Positions 5,872-11,942 of a stretch of DNA of 11,942 nucleotides are shown one piece after another. Location of the stretch: contig JBCCFW010000211.1 in the NCBI GenBank assembly GCA_039029535.1, positions 1-11,942 of the forward strand, in the 5' to 3' direction. Under the pieces are notes generated by a model. That model ran no database searches, was not told where the DNA came from, and was given only the letters and a program-made list of their open reading frames with translations. Each line of letters opens with the position of its first letter. The first letter of the stretch is position 1. Both the position numbers and the translations under genes were made by a program. The DNA is from JBCCFW01 sp039029535 (GTDB lineage: Bacteria > Acidobacteriota > JBCCFW01).

Positions 5872-8088
5872 CTAGTCCGGACTCTCGACGTCTCCGCCGT
5901 CCGTGGCGTTCACCCAGTAGTAGAAGACGCCACCGGGCGGCGGGAGCTCGGCATCGCTCGTCGTCACGCTCACCGGACGGCTCCACAGGTCGTCGTCGTG
6001 CGTGGGGGGCCGCGCGTCGAGGAAGTCCGGACGACCCGCGCGTCGGATCTTGTAGTCGACCGCTCCGAAGGCCCACGCCCAGATCAGGAGATCGTCCCGA
6101 AGGTGCAGGCTCGGACCGACGAGCCCGAGGCTCGGTCCGCCTGCGCCGCAGGGGAGCTCGGTGCCGCTCAGGCTGTTGCGCGGGTCGGGCACCGAGCGTT
6201 CGAAGAAGTCGGCGGCGTTGTCGTCGGTGTCCTGACCATTGCCGCAACCAGGGTCGGTCTCGCCGGGTCGGCGTTCGAGCGAGCGACCGGCGACCGGTGC
6301 CGGCGCTGCCGTCCCCTCCGGACAGTCTCCACCGCCGTAGCCGACCGCGTCGATGACGGCAGGGTCGCTGCACGAGCTCAGTGGAGCGGTCCCGTCGACG
6401 AGGAAGACGTGACCACCGGAAGCGCTCATCAAGAAGTCGGACTGCGTGAGGTCCGGCGTGACCGCACCGGTGTACTCGGCTCGAGCGACGAGGAACCAGC
6501 CTCCGGCAGGCACGCTCACCGCCGGCAAGGCCACCGACAGCCAGGTCGTCCCGCTGGCGCTCTTGTACTGAAGGCTCAGGCCCGTGAGATCGACCGCGGC
6601 GGGCGTCGGGTTGTGGATCTCGACGTGCTCGTCGTCATGGTCGACAGCTCCCCGCACCTGGAGCTCGCTGATCACGAGATGGTCGGCCCCCTCCCCAGTC
6701 CCAGCCCCTTCCGGGCCGGGCGTCGCGCCGGACGGGTTCGACAACCCCGACCAGTTCGGCACCTCGTCGGCGACGCGAAGCGCAAACCACTGCGGCTCGT
6801 CCGGCGACAACCCGTCGACGACGAGCTCCTGCGTCAGCCCCGCCGCGACCGGTGCAGTCACCGGCTCGACCGACGTCGCCGCCTGGAACTGGGTGAGCGT
6901 GCGGATCGGTTCTCGCGACCGGCGCAACTCGTATTGCCGTGCGCGTCCACTCCGATCGTCATCACCCGATGCGGTCCAGCTCAGACGCACGCGCGTGTCA
7001 CCGATGGGCATGGCGACCAGGTCGTCGATGTCGGCGGGCGGCGTGACGTCGGGCTCCACGGGCTCGTCTCCGTTGACGAGCCAGTGGACGGCGTTGAGGT
7101 GAATCTCCTTGTTGGCCACTCCTCCGCCAGCGAGATCCCAGCCATCGTAGAGAGTGTCGCCGCGATCGCCCGTGCCGTCGTCGGCGGGAGACGAGTCACC
7201 GATGCAGGCGATGCGACCCATGCCGAGCGAGGCCGTCGCGAAGGTCACCAGGAGGTCGGCCTGCGGCGCGCCGCTGCGCCAGACGTGGCCTCGCACCGTC
7301 GGGTTCGCGCTGGCGTCGATCGTCATGGCGGTCGCGCCGAAGAAGCCGAGCCCTCCGCTCCCGTCACCGTGGGGCCCGAAGATGATCGGATCGGAGGGGT
7401 CGGTCGACGTGTTGTCGTCGACGGCATCCGTGAACCAGTAGTCCTCGTCGCCGAGACCGGCGATCTCCTCGACGTTGAAGACGATGCCGAACAGTCCTGC
7501 GTCGGTGATGTTGCCCCCGGCGATGACCACGCCCATCAGGTCGTTGCCGATGTGAGGGCTGTCGAAGCCGTCGCAGTCGCGATCCGAGGTCTGGTGATCG
7601 GTGATGAGGAAGAGCCCGCCGCCGTCGCTCACCCAGTCGCGGAGCGCGGTGGTCTCCGCGGCGGTGAAGGGCGAGTTCGGCTCGGGAAGGATCACCACGT
7701 CGTAGCCGGAGAGGTCCTGCGGATTGCCGGCGTCGAGGTAGGTGAACGCACCACCGGGAGGCAGGCTCTCGACACGGTAGCCGAGCTTGACGAGATCGAC
7801 CGCGAACGCGGAGATGGCGCCGGTCCAGACGTCCTCGGGAGAGTCGGCGGTGAGCGTCTCCTGGGGAGGGGTCGGGAAGCGCTGAGGACGGCTCTCGTCC
7901 TCGAAGACGCCACAGGGAAAGTGCTCCTGACGGTCGTCGAAGACGTCGGCATCGATGATCCAGTCGGCGTTGCCCGCCGTCTCGCGATGGGCCGCATCGA
8001 AGAGCACGACCTGCGCTGAGCTGCGGGAGGAGCCCCCGACGAGCACGAGGAGCAGGGCGGTGCAAGCCAGCGCTAACCGAATCTTCAT
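5872..8088 (-). CDS. Secreted GATase-like + FnIII + lamin-tail domain protein
   Basis: A 738-residue exported protein. Residues 1-26 are a signal peptide (KIR, hydrophobic ALACTALLLVLV, cleavage near SSA). Residues ~27-340 resemble the DUF4350/class I glutamine-amidotransferase-like fold: VVLFDAAH strand, AVDLVKLGYRVESL, GYDVVILPEPNSPFTAAE, and LRDWVSDGGGLFLITDH. No cysteine follows that last strand where amidotransferases have their nucleophile, so it is probably non-catalytic. Residues ~348-457 are a fibronectin type III domain (PPADIDDL, VRLSWTASGDDD, YELRRS). Residues ~468-640 are a lamin-tail domain (HLVISELQVRG, EHVEIHNPTPAAVDLTGLSL, AGGWFLVA). The C-terminal ~85 residues look like a second, degenerate FnIII-type repeat. 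The start is ATG at 8088 because the signal peptide begins there; the frame stays open further upstream but overlaps the previous gene. No clear Shine-Dalgarno sequence is seen, so translation may depend on the upstream gene 50 bases away. Probably an extracellular binding or structural protein. Confidence 0.87.
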   Translation of the reverse strand: MKIRLALACTALLLVLVGGSSRSSAQVVLFDAAHRETAGNADWIIDADVFDDRQEHFPCGVFEDESRPQRFPTPPQETLTADSPEDVWTGAISAFAVDLVKLGYRVESLPPGGAFTYLDAGNPQDLSGYDVVILPEPNSPFTAAETTALRDWVSDGGGLFLITDHQTSDRDCDGFDSPHIGNDLMGVVIAGGNITDAGLFGIVFNVEEIAGLGDEDYWFTDAVDDNTSTDPSDPIIFGPHGDGSGGLGFFGATAMTIDASANPTVRGHVWRSGAPQADLLVTFATASLGMGRIACIGDSSPADDGTGDRGDTLYDGWDLAGGGVANKEIHLNAVHWLVNGDEPVEPDVTPPADIDDLVAMPIGDTRVRLSWTASGDDDRSGRARQYELRRSREPIRTLTQFQAATSVEPVTAPVAAGLTQELVVDGLSPDEPQWFALRVADEVPNWSGLSNPSGATPGPEGAGTGEGADHLVISELQVRGAVDHDDEHVEIHNPTPAAVDLTGLSLQYKSASGTTWLSVALPAVSVPAGGWFLVARAEYTGAVTPDLTQSDFLMSASGGHVFLVDGTAPLSSCSDPAVIDAVGYGGGDCPEGTAAPAPVAGRSLERRPGETDPGCGNGQDTDDNAADFFERSVPDPRNSLSGTELPCGAGGPSLGLVGPSLHLRDDLLIWAWAFGAVDYKIRRAGRPDFLDARPPTHDDDLWSRPVSVTTSDAELPPPGGVFYYWVNATDGGDVESPD

Positions 8089-8114
8089 GCGGGAGTTTCG
8101 CACGAAGACGCGCT

Positions 8115-8132
8115 GCCGGCCTCTCGGCCGGC
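8115..8132 (-). other. Intercistronic hairpin with GAGA tetraloop
   Basis: On the minus strand, GCCGGCC-GAGA-GGCCGGC forms a perfect 7-bp all-GC stem closed by a GNRA-class tetraloop. It lies in the 50-base gap between the stop of the phosphodiesterase gene (8139) and the start of the next gene (8088). No T-run follows. It may stabilise the upstream mRNA, attenuate readthrough or act as a weak terminator. Confidence 0.5.
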
Positions 8133-8138
8133 TCAGCC

Positions 8139-10034
8139 TTAGAAGGAGATCCGCAGCTCTCCGCCGTCCGTCTTCTCGATCCGGAGCTCTCCCGGCCCGT
8201 CCAGGGAGTAGAAGACCAGCGGGCTCGGGACGGCCGGCACGAAGGCCAGCGAGGGCAGCACCGTCCGGTAGAAGTCGTCGGTCACGTCCAGCGGGAGGAC
8301 GCTCGCCAGCGGCGGCGTGGGCGGCGAGGTGGTCGTGAGCTCCGTGTTGCGGAGCAGCCGACGGCTGCAGGTGCCGGCCCCGTCGGCGTGCAGGCGGCGG
8401 ACCTCGTCGAGGTCGAGGGACCGACGCCAGACACGGAGGTCGTCCAGGTCGGCGCCGAGGTTCACCGGGTACTCCCCCGTGCCGTCCTGCCCGATGTTCC
8501 AGGGCAAGCCGGAGCTCAGGTCGCCCAGGTCCGAGGTGAAGTCGGCGAGCACCTGCACGATGCCGTCGGGCCCACCGACGAAGAGCACGGCCGTGTCGTC
8601 GCGATCCACCGACAGCACCAGCAGCCACCACGCGTCGAGCCCGTAGTCGAGGGCCTCGACGTCCCGACGCAGCGTCCCGTCGGCAATGTTGGCGCCGAAG
8701 TCGTCGCCGTTGCCCTCGTTGGCCAGGAGCAGCACGCCCGGGTTGAGCCCGCTGGCCCAGTTCTTGTTTCCGAAGATCACGGGGTCGCCGACCTGGTCCA
8801 CGCTCGCACGCATCCACACCGCCAGGGTGAAGTCACCGTCGGCACCGAGCTCGAGGTCGGCCGGAGTGCCCAGCGTGAGATACGACGCGCCGGCCACGCC
8901 CCCACCCGGGTTGGTGATCTCGACGTAGCCGTCGCAGGCTCCACCCGTCGGATGGAGGATCGGATCGACGTCGGACTCGGGGCCGATGGCCGCGTCGTTG
9001 CCGCGCCCCGAGCCGTCGCGGTAGTCACCGTCGAAGCCGAGGTGCAACACGAGATCGGTGGAGAGGTCGAGGGGAGCCGGCTCCCTCACTTCCAGGCCGC
9101 GGGGACGACCCGAGTGATGGACCGGCACCGCCGCGGCGCCGAGCACGTGGGCGATGGCGGTCGGAGCCGCGTCCATGTTGCGAACGTCGCCCACCATGTA
9201 GCCGGCCATCACCTCGGGGCTGCAAACGACCGACGGGATGGTCTCCTCGTTGGGCGTGAGACCGCCGTGGTTCAAGCCCAGGCCGCCGTGGTCGGAGACG
9301 ATGACGACCTGCCAGACCTCGTCGGCGAAACTCGGTCGCCCGACGATGGCGTCGAGGACGCGTCCTACCTGAGCGTCGGCTCTGGCCACGGCGTCGGCGT
9401 ACCCCGGGATGCGCACGTCGAAGCCGAATCCGTGACCGCTGCCATCGACGTCATCGAGGAAGAGGAAGATCGCGTCGACCTCAGCACCCATCGTCCAGGC
9501 CGTCCCGTCGTCGCCGGCGGGGTCCTCGAAGGCCCCCTCGAGGATGGCCACGGCGCGCTCGGTGTTGGCCTCGTCGTCACCGTCCTTGACGTAGTCGGCG
9601 CCGGAGACGATCGAGGTGTCCGGTCCCCAGGTCACCAGGTAGACCGTCCCCAGGGTGGGATCGGCCTGCTCGAGCGTGGTGAGGTAGTGCGGAAAGGCGT
9701 CGTAGTCGACGGCGGCCAGGGCAGCCGCGTTGTTGCCGTCCACCCCGTGCTGCGTCCCGGTCACGCCGGTCATGATCGAGCAGTGGTTGTAGGCGCTCGA
9801 GGTCGGCGCGTCCTGGATGGTCTGCGCCTCGTAGGCGAACGCGCCACGGTAGCCAGGGGCCAGGGTGCCGTCGATGAGTCGGTCGATGTTGGGCGTGTCG
9901 AGCGCGATGAGACCGTCCGCGCGCAGCCCGTCGATGGCGACGACGAGGGACTTGCGGGGCCCCGCGTCGGCCGGGACGACGCCGATGAGGAGGAGAAGCG
10001 AGAGAAAGCAGGTGCCGGAACGTCTCGAGCGCAT
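8139..10034 (-). CDS. Secreted type I phosphodiesterase / alkaline-phosphatase superfamily enzyme with LamG domain
   Basis: A 631-residue exported protein. Residues 1-24 are a signal peptide (RSRR, hydrophobic FLSLLLLIGVV, cleavage after ADA). Residues ~27-310 form a PF01663-type metallo-phosphodiesterase core, which hydrolyses phosphodiesters or pyrophosphates with two zinc ions in known members. Expected metal and catalytic sites are visible: AIDGLRADG (D35), SSAYNHCSIMTG with S80 at the nucleophile position usually held by Thr, DGSGHGFG (D197, H201), VSDHGG (D248, H249) and NHGG (H256). Residues ~326-550 are a LamG/concanavalin-type domain (LVLHLGFDG, FTLAVWMRA, LDDLRVWRRSLDLDEVRRL), often sugar-binding. 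A tail (~580-631) ends in LRIEKTDGGELRISF. ATG 10034 is chosen for the signal peptide; a GGGAGG (10049-10054, read on the minus strand) lies 14 bases upstream, rather far. It is first in a likely two-gene operon. The substrate cannot be assigned. Confidence 0.88.
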   Translation of the reverse strand: MRSRRSGTCFLSLLLLIGVVPADAGPRKSLVVAIDGLRADGLIALDTPNIDRLIDGTLAPGYRGAFAYEAQTIQDAPTSSAYNHCSIMTGVTGTQHGVDGNNAAALAAVDYDAFPHYLTTLEQADPTLGTVYLVTWGPDTSIVSGADYVKDGDDEANTERAVAILEGAFEDPAGDDGTAWTMGAEVDAIFLFLDDVDGSGHGFGFDVRIPGYADAVARADAQVGRVLDAIVGRPSFADEVWQVVIVSDHGGLGLNHGGLTPNEETIPSVVCSPEVMAGYMVGDVRNMDAAPTAIAHVLGAAAVPVHHSGRPRGLEVREPAPLDLSTDLVLHLGFDGDYRDGSGRGNDAAIGPESDVDPILHPTGGACDGYVEITNPGGGVAGASYLTLGTPADLELGADGDFTLAVWMRASVDQVGDPVIFGNKNWASGLNPGVLLLANEGNGDDFGANIADGTLRRDVEALDYGLDAWWLLVLSVDRDDTAVLFVGGPDGIVQVLADFTSDLGDLSSGLPWNIGQDGTGEYPVNLGADLDDLRVWRRSLDLDEVRRLHADGAGTCSRRLLRNTELTTTSPPTPPLASVLPLDVTDDFYRTVLPSLAFVPAVPSPLVFYSLDGPGELRIEKTDGGELRISF

Positions 10035-10100
10035 GAGCGATCGTAACGCCTCCCTGGCCCAGGCCGCCCAGCCGGATACGATTCGTCGCGGGAGGCCTCC
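10035..10100. promoter_or_regulatory. Short divergent promoter region
   Basis: Only 66 bases separate the phosphodiesterase start (minus strand) from the proposed CTG start of the YdjM-like gene (plus strand). Both promoters must lie here or inside the opposing gene. GCCTCCC (10048-10054) and GGGAGGC (10090-10096) are inverted copies, so each gene carries the same purine-rich Shine-Dalgarno heptamer. TACGAT (10077-10082) is a possible -10 element on the plus strand but has no matching -35. No promoter is confidently called. Confidence 0.4.
10090..10095 (+). promoter_or_regulatory. Shine-Dalgarno GGGAGG supporting a CTG start
   Basis: GGGAGG ends five bases before CTG at 10101, ideal spacing. 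It forms the left half of the perfect 12-base palindrome GGGAGGCCTCCC (10090-10101). No ATG, GTG or TTG occurs in this frame between the upstream stop (TAA 10044-10046) and GTG 10158, so this site points to CTG as initiator. Confidence 0.55.
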
Positions 10101-10853
10101 CTGGACATCTACAACCACGCCGCGTCCGGAGCCGTCGCCGGCCTGGCCCTGGGGCTCGTGCGCTGGCGAGGTCGGCCTCTCTCGCGAGGCACCGCCGTGG
10201 GCGCCTGCACGGTCGGGGCCGTCCTCCCCGACCTCGACGCCTTCAGCTACGGCCTCGGGGACTGGGGCCGCGCGGTCTACTTCGGGGACCACTGGTACTC
10301 CCATCACCAGGCCACGCACTCGATCCTCGGCTGCCTGGTCCTCGCGATCTTCGGCGCCCTGGCCTGGTCCTGGTGGGTGCGCCGCCGGCGACCGACCGGC
10401 CCGCCTCCCGAGACGCGCCTCGTCGCAGCCCTTCTCTTCCTGGGCGGGCTCGTCCACTGCCTGGGCGACATGCCGACGCCACCGGGTCCGTGGGGCGGTC
10501 TCCCCCTGCTGTTTCCGCTGGAGCGTCGCTTCGGCGGCTGGGGCCACGCGTGGTGGTGGCACCACTACTACGTCAGCTTCGTCCTCTTGATGGCCCTGCT
10601 CACGGGCCTCGTCGGCGCCGGTCTCGCCCGGTGGCGGCCCTCACTGGATCGCGGCCTGCGGGTGGTGCAGGTGGCCGCTGCCGTCGTGGCGCTCGGCCTG
10701 GCCGCCCGGTACTTCGCGATCGTTCGCTTCGACGGCACCGGCAGCCACGCGGACAAGGCGCGCCGCGCCGTCGAGATCCAGGCCGAGTGGCTCCCCGCCC
10801 CGGTCCACGCGGTCTTCGTGAAGGCGTCCTCGGTCCTGCCCGCCAACTTCTGA
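10101..10853 (+). CDS. YdjM-family membrane-bound metal-dependent hydrolase, probable CTG start
   Basis: A 250-residue membrane protein of the PF04307 (YdjM/LexA-binding inner-membrane hydrolase) type. Family hallmarks are YNH at the very start (H6), GAVLPDLD (39-46), HHQATHSILG (68-77, with H73) and LVHCLGD (117-123). A further histidine-rich WWWHHYY (151-157) follows. These His and Asp residues probably bind metal; the substrate of the family is not established. Hydrophobic segments lie at about 10-20, 31-43, 75-93, 107-121, 157-175 and 188-205. Starting at GTG 10158 would delete the conserved DIYNH and the first half-helix. CTG 10101 restores both and has a well-spaced Shine-Dalgarno sequence. 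The TerC gene follows on the same strand after 109 bases. Family call is good; the start codon is the uncertain part. Confidence 0.78.
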   Translation: MDIYNHAASGAVAGLALGLVRWRGRPLSRGTAVGACTVGAVLPDLDAFSYGLGDWGRAVYFGDHWYSHHQATHSILGCLVLAIFGALAWSWWVRRRRPTGPPPETRLVAALLFLGGLVHCLGDMPTPPGPWGGLPLLFPLERRFGGWGHAWWWHHYYVSFVLLMALLTGLVGAGLARWRPSLDRGLRVVQVAAAVVALGLAARYFAIVRFDGTGSHADKARRAVEIQAEWLPAPVHAVFVKASSVLPANF

Positions 10854-10962
10854 GCCGCGGGGAGCCGAACGACGACGTCCACGTTCCGGTCAACCCGCTT
10901 CGAAGGTCGGCCGCAGCCATGGCAGGATGCGCCGTTCCGACAGTCCCCCGCGGAGACGACCC

Positions 10963-11757
10963 ATGAGTGAGCTCTTCACGATCGGCAACCTGATCAATCT
11001 CGGCGTCCTGATCTTCCTGCAGGTCGTCCTCGGCTTCGACAACCTGCTCTACATCTCCATCGAGTCCAAGCGGGCTCCGAAGGAGAGCCAGGCGACGGTT
11101 CGCAAGGCCGGCATCCTCATCGCCGTGGCCCTCCGCGTGGTGCTGCTCTTCGTCATGCTCAAGGCCGTGGCCGCGCTCCAAGAACCGTTCTTCAGCGTCA
11201 ACTGGGCCAACGTGATCGAGGGCGACTTCAACTTCGCCGCCCTGGTCTTCCTCCTCGGCGGCGCCTTCCTCATGTACACCGCCGTCAAGGAGATCGCCCA
11301 CCTCCTCTCGATCGAGGAGCTCGGCAAGGACTCGGGCAAGTCGAAGAAGTCCGCCGTTCAGGTCGTGTCGATGATCGTCCTGATGAACCTGATCTTCTCG
11401 TTCGACTCGATCCTGTCGGCGATGGCGATCACGAAAATCTTCGTGCTGCTCGCCACCGCCATCGGCGTCTCCGGCGTCCTGATGCTGGTGATGGCCGACC
11501 GGGTCTCGGAGTTCATCGAAAAGAACCGCAAGTACGAGGTCCTCGGTCTCTTCATCCTCCTCATCGTCGGCGTGGTCCTGCTCGGCGAGGGCGGTCACGT
11601 CGCCCATCTCCAGCTATTCGGTCACCACGTCGAGGCCATGTCGAAGACCACGTTCTACTTCGCCATCGCCGTGCTCTTCGTGGTCGACGTTCTCCAGTCC
11701 GGATACCAGAAGAAGCTGGCGCTCCAGCGCAAGGCCCAGGCCACCGCGACAGCGTGA
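10963..11757 (+). CDS. TerC-family integral membrane protein
   Basis: A 264-residue membrane protein of the TerC family (PF03741), whose members are linked to tellurite resistance and, in better-studied cases, to manganese export and protection of exported proteins. Two family motifs with membrane acidic residues are visible: LQVVLGFDNLLYI (D26) in the first helix and LIFSFDSILSAMA (D148) in the middle. About seven hydrophobic segments lie near residues 8-30, 49-72, 90-108, 134-152, 158-177, 192-208 and 230-246. A charged cytoplasmic loop (GKDSGKSKKS, 121-130) separates the two halves. ATG 10963 has GGAG (10952-10955) seven bases upstream. An in-frame ATG at 10927 would add 12 mostly basic, proline-rich residues and is less likely. 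Tellurite resistance itself should not be inferred without other ter genes, none of which is present. Confidence 0.93.
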   Translation: MSELFTIGNLINLGVLIFLQVVLGFDNLLYISIESKRAPKESQATVRKAGILIAVALRVVLLFVMLKAVAALQEPFFSVNWANVIEGDFNFAALVFLLGGAFLMYTAVKEIAHLLSIEELGKDSGKSKKSAVQVVSMIVLMNLIFSFDSILSAMAITKIFVLLATAIGVSGVLMLVMADRVSEFIEKNRKYEVLGLFILLIVGVVLLGEGGHVAHLQLFGHHVEAMSKTTFYFAIAVLFVVDVLQSGYQKKLALQRKAQATATA

Positions 11758-11770
11758 CCCGAATGGGTTC

Positions 11771-11807
11771 GGCTGGGCACCCCGTCCCCCCGGCAGGGCG
11801 CCCAGCC
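11771..11807 (+). terminator. Terminator hairpin after the TerC gene
   Basis: GGCTGGGC (11771-11778) and GCCCAGCC (11800-11807) pair perfectly. After one A-C mismatch, CCC (11780-11782) pairs with GGG (11796-11798). The stem begins 14 bases after the TerC stop. It is followed by a pyrimidine-rich GTCCTCCCTCTTC stretch, not a pure T-run. Its position strongly suggests termination. Confidence 0.6.
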
Positions 11808-11863
11808 GTCCTCCCTCTTCAGCCGATCCGTCCGAAGTCTCCCCGCGCTCCGGTGTCTCTCTC

Positions 11864-11896
11864 GAGCAGCCCGGCCTCCCTCCAACCGGGCTGCTC
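11864..11896. terminator. Second perfect hairpin near the right edge
   Basis: GAGCAGCCCGG (11864-11874) and CCGGGCTGCTC (11886-11896) are perfect 11-base inverted repeats around an 11-base pyrimidine-rich loop. No T-tract follows on either strand. It may be a back-up terminator for the TerC gene or the terminator of a convergent gene beyond the window edge. Nothing else is recognisable in 11758-11942. Confidence 0.5.
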
Positions 11897-11942
11897 TCCA
11901 CTGGCCGAGCAAAGGATCGCTCCTGCGCGGTCCAGCCGTAGG

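Noticed and set aside
5998..8019. A 673-codon plus-strand frame opposite the GATase-like/FnIII/LTD gene
   Set aside because: The sequence is low-complexity, rich in Arg, Val, Asp and Gly and typical of a GC-rich shadow frame. The minus strand carries clear domains and a signal peptide.
8089..8817. N-terminal extension of the GATase-like protein as far as 8817 (981 residues)
   Set aside because: The extra residues overlap the phosphodiesterase gene and are low-complexity Arg/Ala/Gly sequence. A clean signal peptide begins at ATG 8088.
8388..10046. A 552-codon plus-strand frame opposite the phosphodiesterase gene
   Set aside because: Shadow frame with no recognisable motif; the minus strand has an intact metal-binding phosphodiesterase core and LamG domain.
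10035..10565. N-terminal extension of the phosphodiesterase to 10565 (808 residues)
   Set aside because: It would place 177 low-complexity residues before a clear signal peptide and would overlap the YdjM-like gene.
10963..11757. Tellurite-resistance operon
   Set aside because: Only a TerC-family gene is present. No TerD/TerZ-type or other ter genes flank it, and single TerC homologues are common without tellurite resistance.

Overview
The window is 11.9 kb of GC-rich bacterial chromosome. It is densely packed: ten coding regions, one of them partial, and no gap longer than about 220 bases. No tRNA, rRNA, CRISPR array, insertion sequence or integrase is visible. A TIGR02996-type domain (common in Planctomycetota and Myxococcota), large secreted multi-domain proteins (collagen-like, LamG, FnIII, lamin-tail) and the high GC suggest a free-living planctomycete or myxobacterium-like organism. 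That is a family-level impression, not a phylogenetic placement.

Layout. (1) Positions 2-244 are the 3' end of an unidentified gene, followed by a strong hairpin. (2) 389-1447 is a TIGR02996 + DUF1963 (YwqG-like) protein, followed by a small four-helix membrane protein (1557-1910). (3) On the minus strand, an ankyrin-repeat protein (1911-2798) converges on the membrane protein with stop codons that touch; it is divergent from a GFA/CENP-V-type zinc protein (2921-3388). (4) 3607-5817 encodes a secreted protein with an N-terminal beta-rich domain, 56 unbroken Gly-X-Y collagen triplets and seven ~50-residue repeats that look like a seven-bladed beta-propeller. (5) Two minus-strand genes 50 bp apart encode secreted proteins: a type I phosphodiesterase/alkaline-phosphatase-superfamily enzyme with a LamG domain (8139-10034), then a GATase-like + FnIII + lamin-tail protein (5872-8088). 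(6) Divergent from these are a YdjM-type membrane metal-dependent hydrolase that appears to start at CTG (10101-10853) and a TerC-family membrane protein (10963-11757), followed by two hairpins.

How they work together. The middle of the window (3.6-10.0 kb) is devoted to exported proteins built from adhesion, carbohydrate-binding and structural modules, which fits cell-surface or extracellular-matrix work. The phosphodiesterase-LamG and GATase-FnIII-LTD genes are probably co-transcribed. The flanking genes look like unrelated single-gene units. I see no defence system, mobile element or biosynthetic cluster. The most distinctive items are the collagen/propeller fusion, the probable CTG start, and repeated use of GC-rich hairpins without U-tracts at gene ends.
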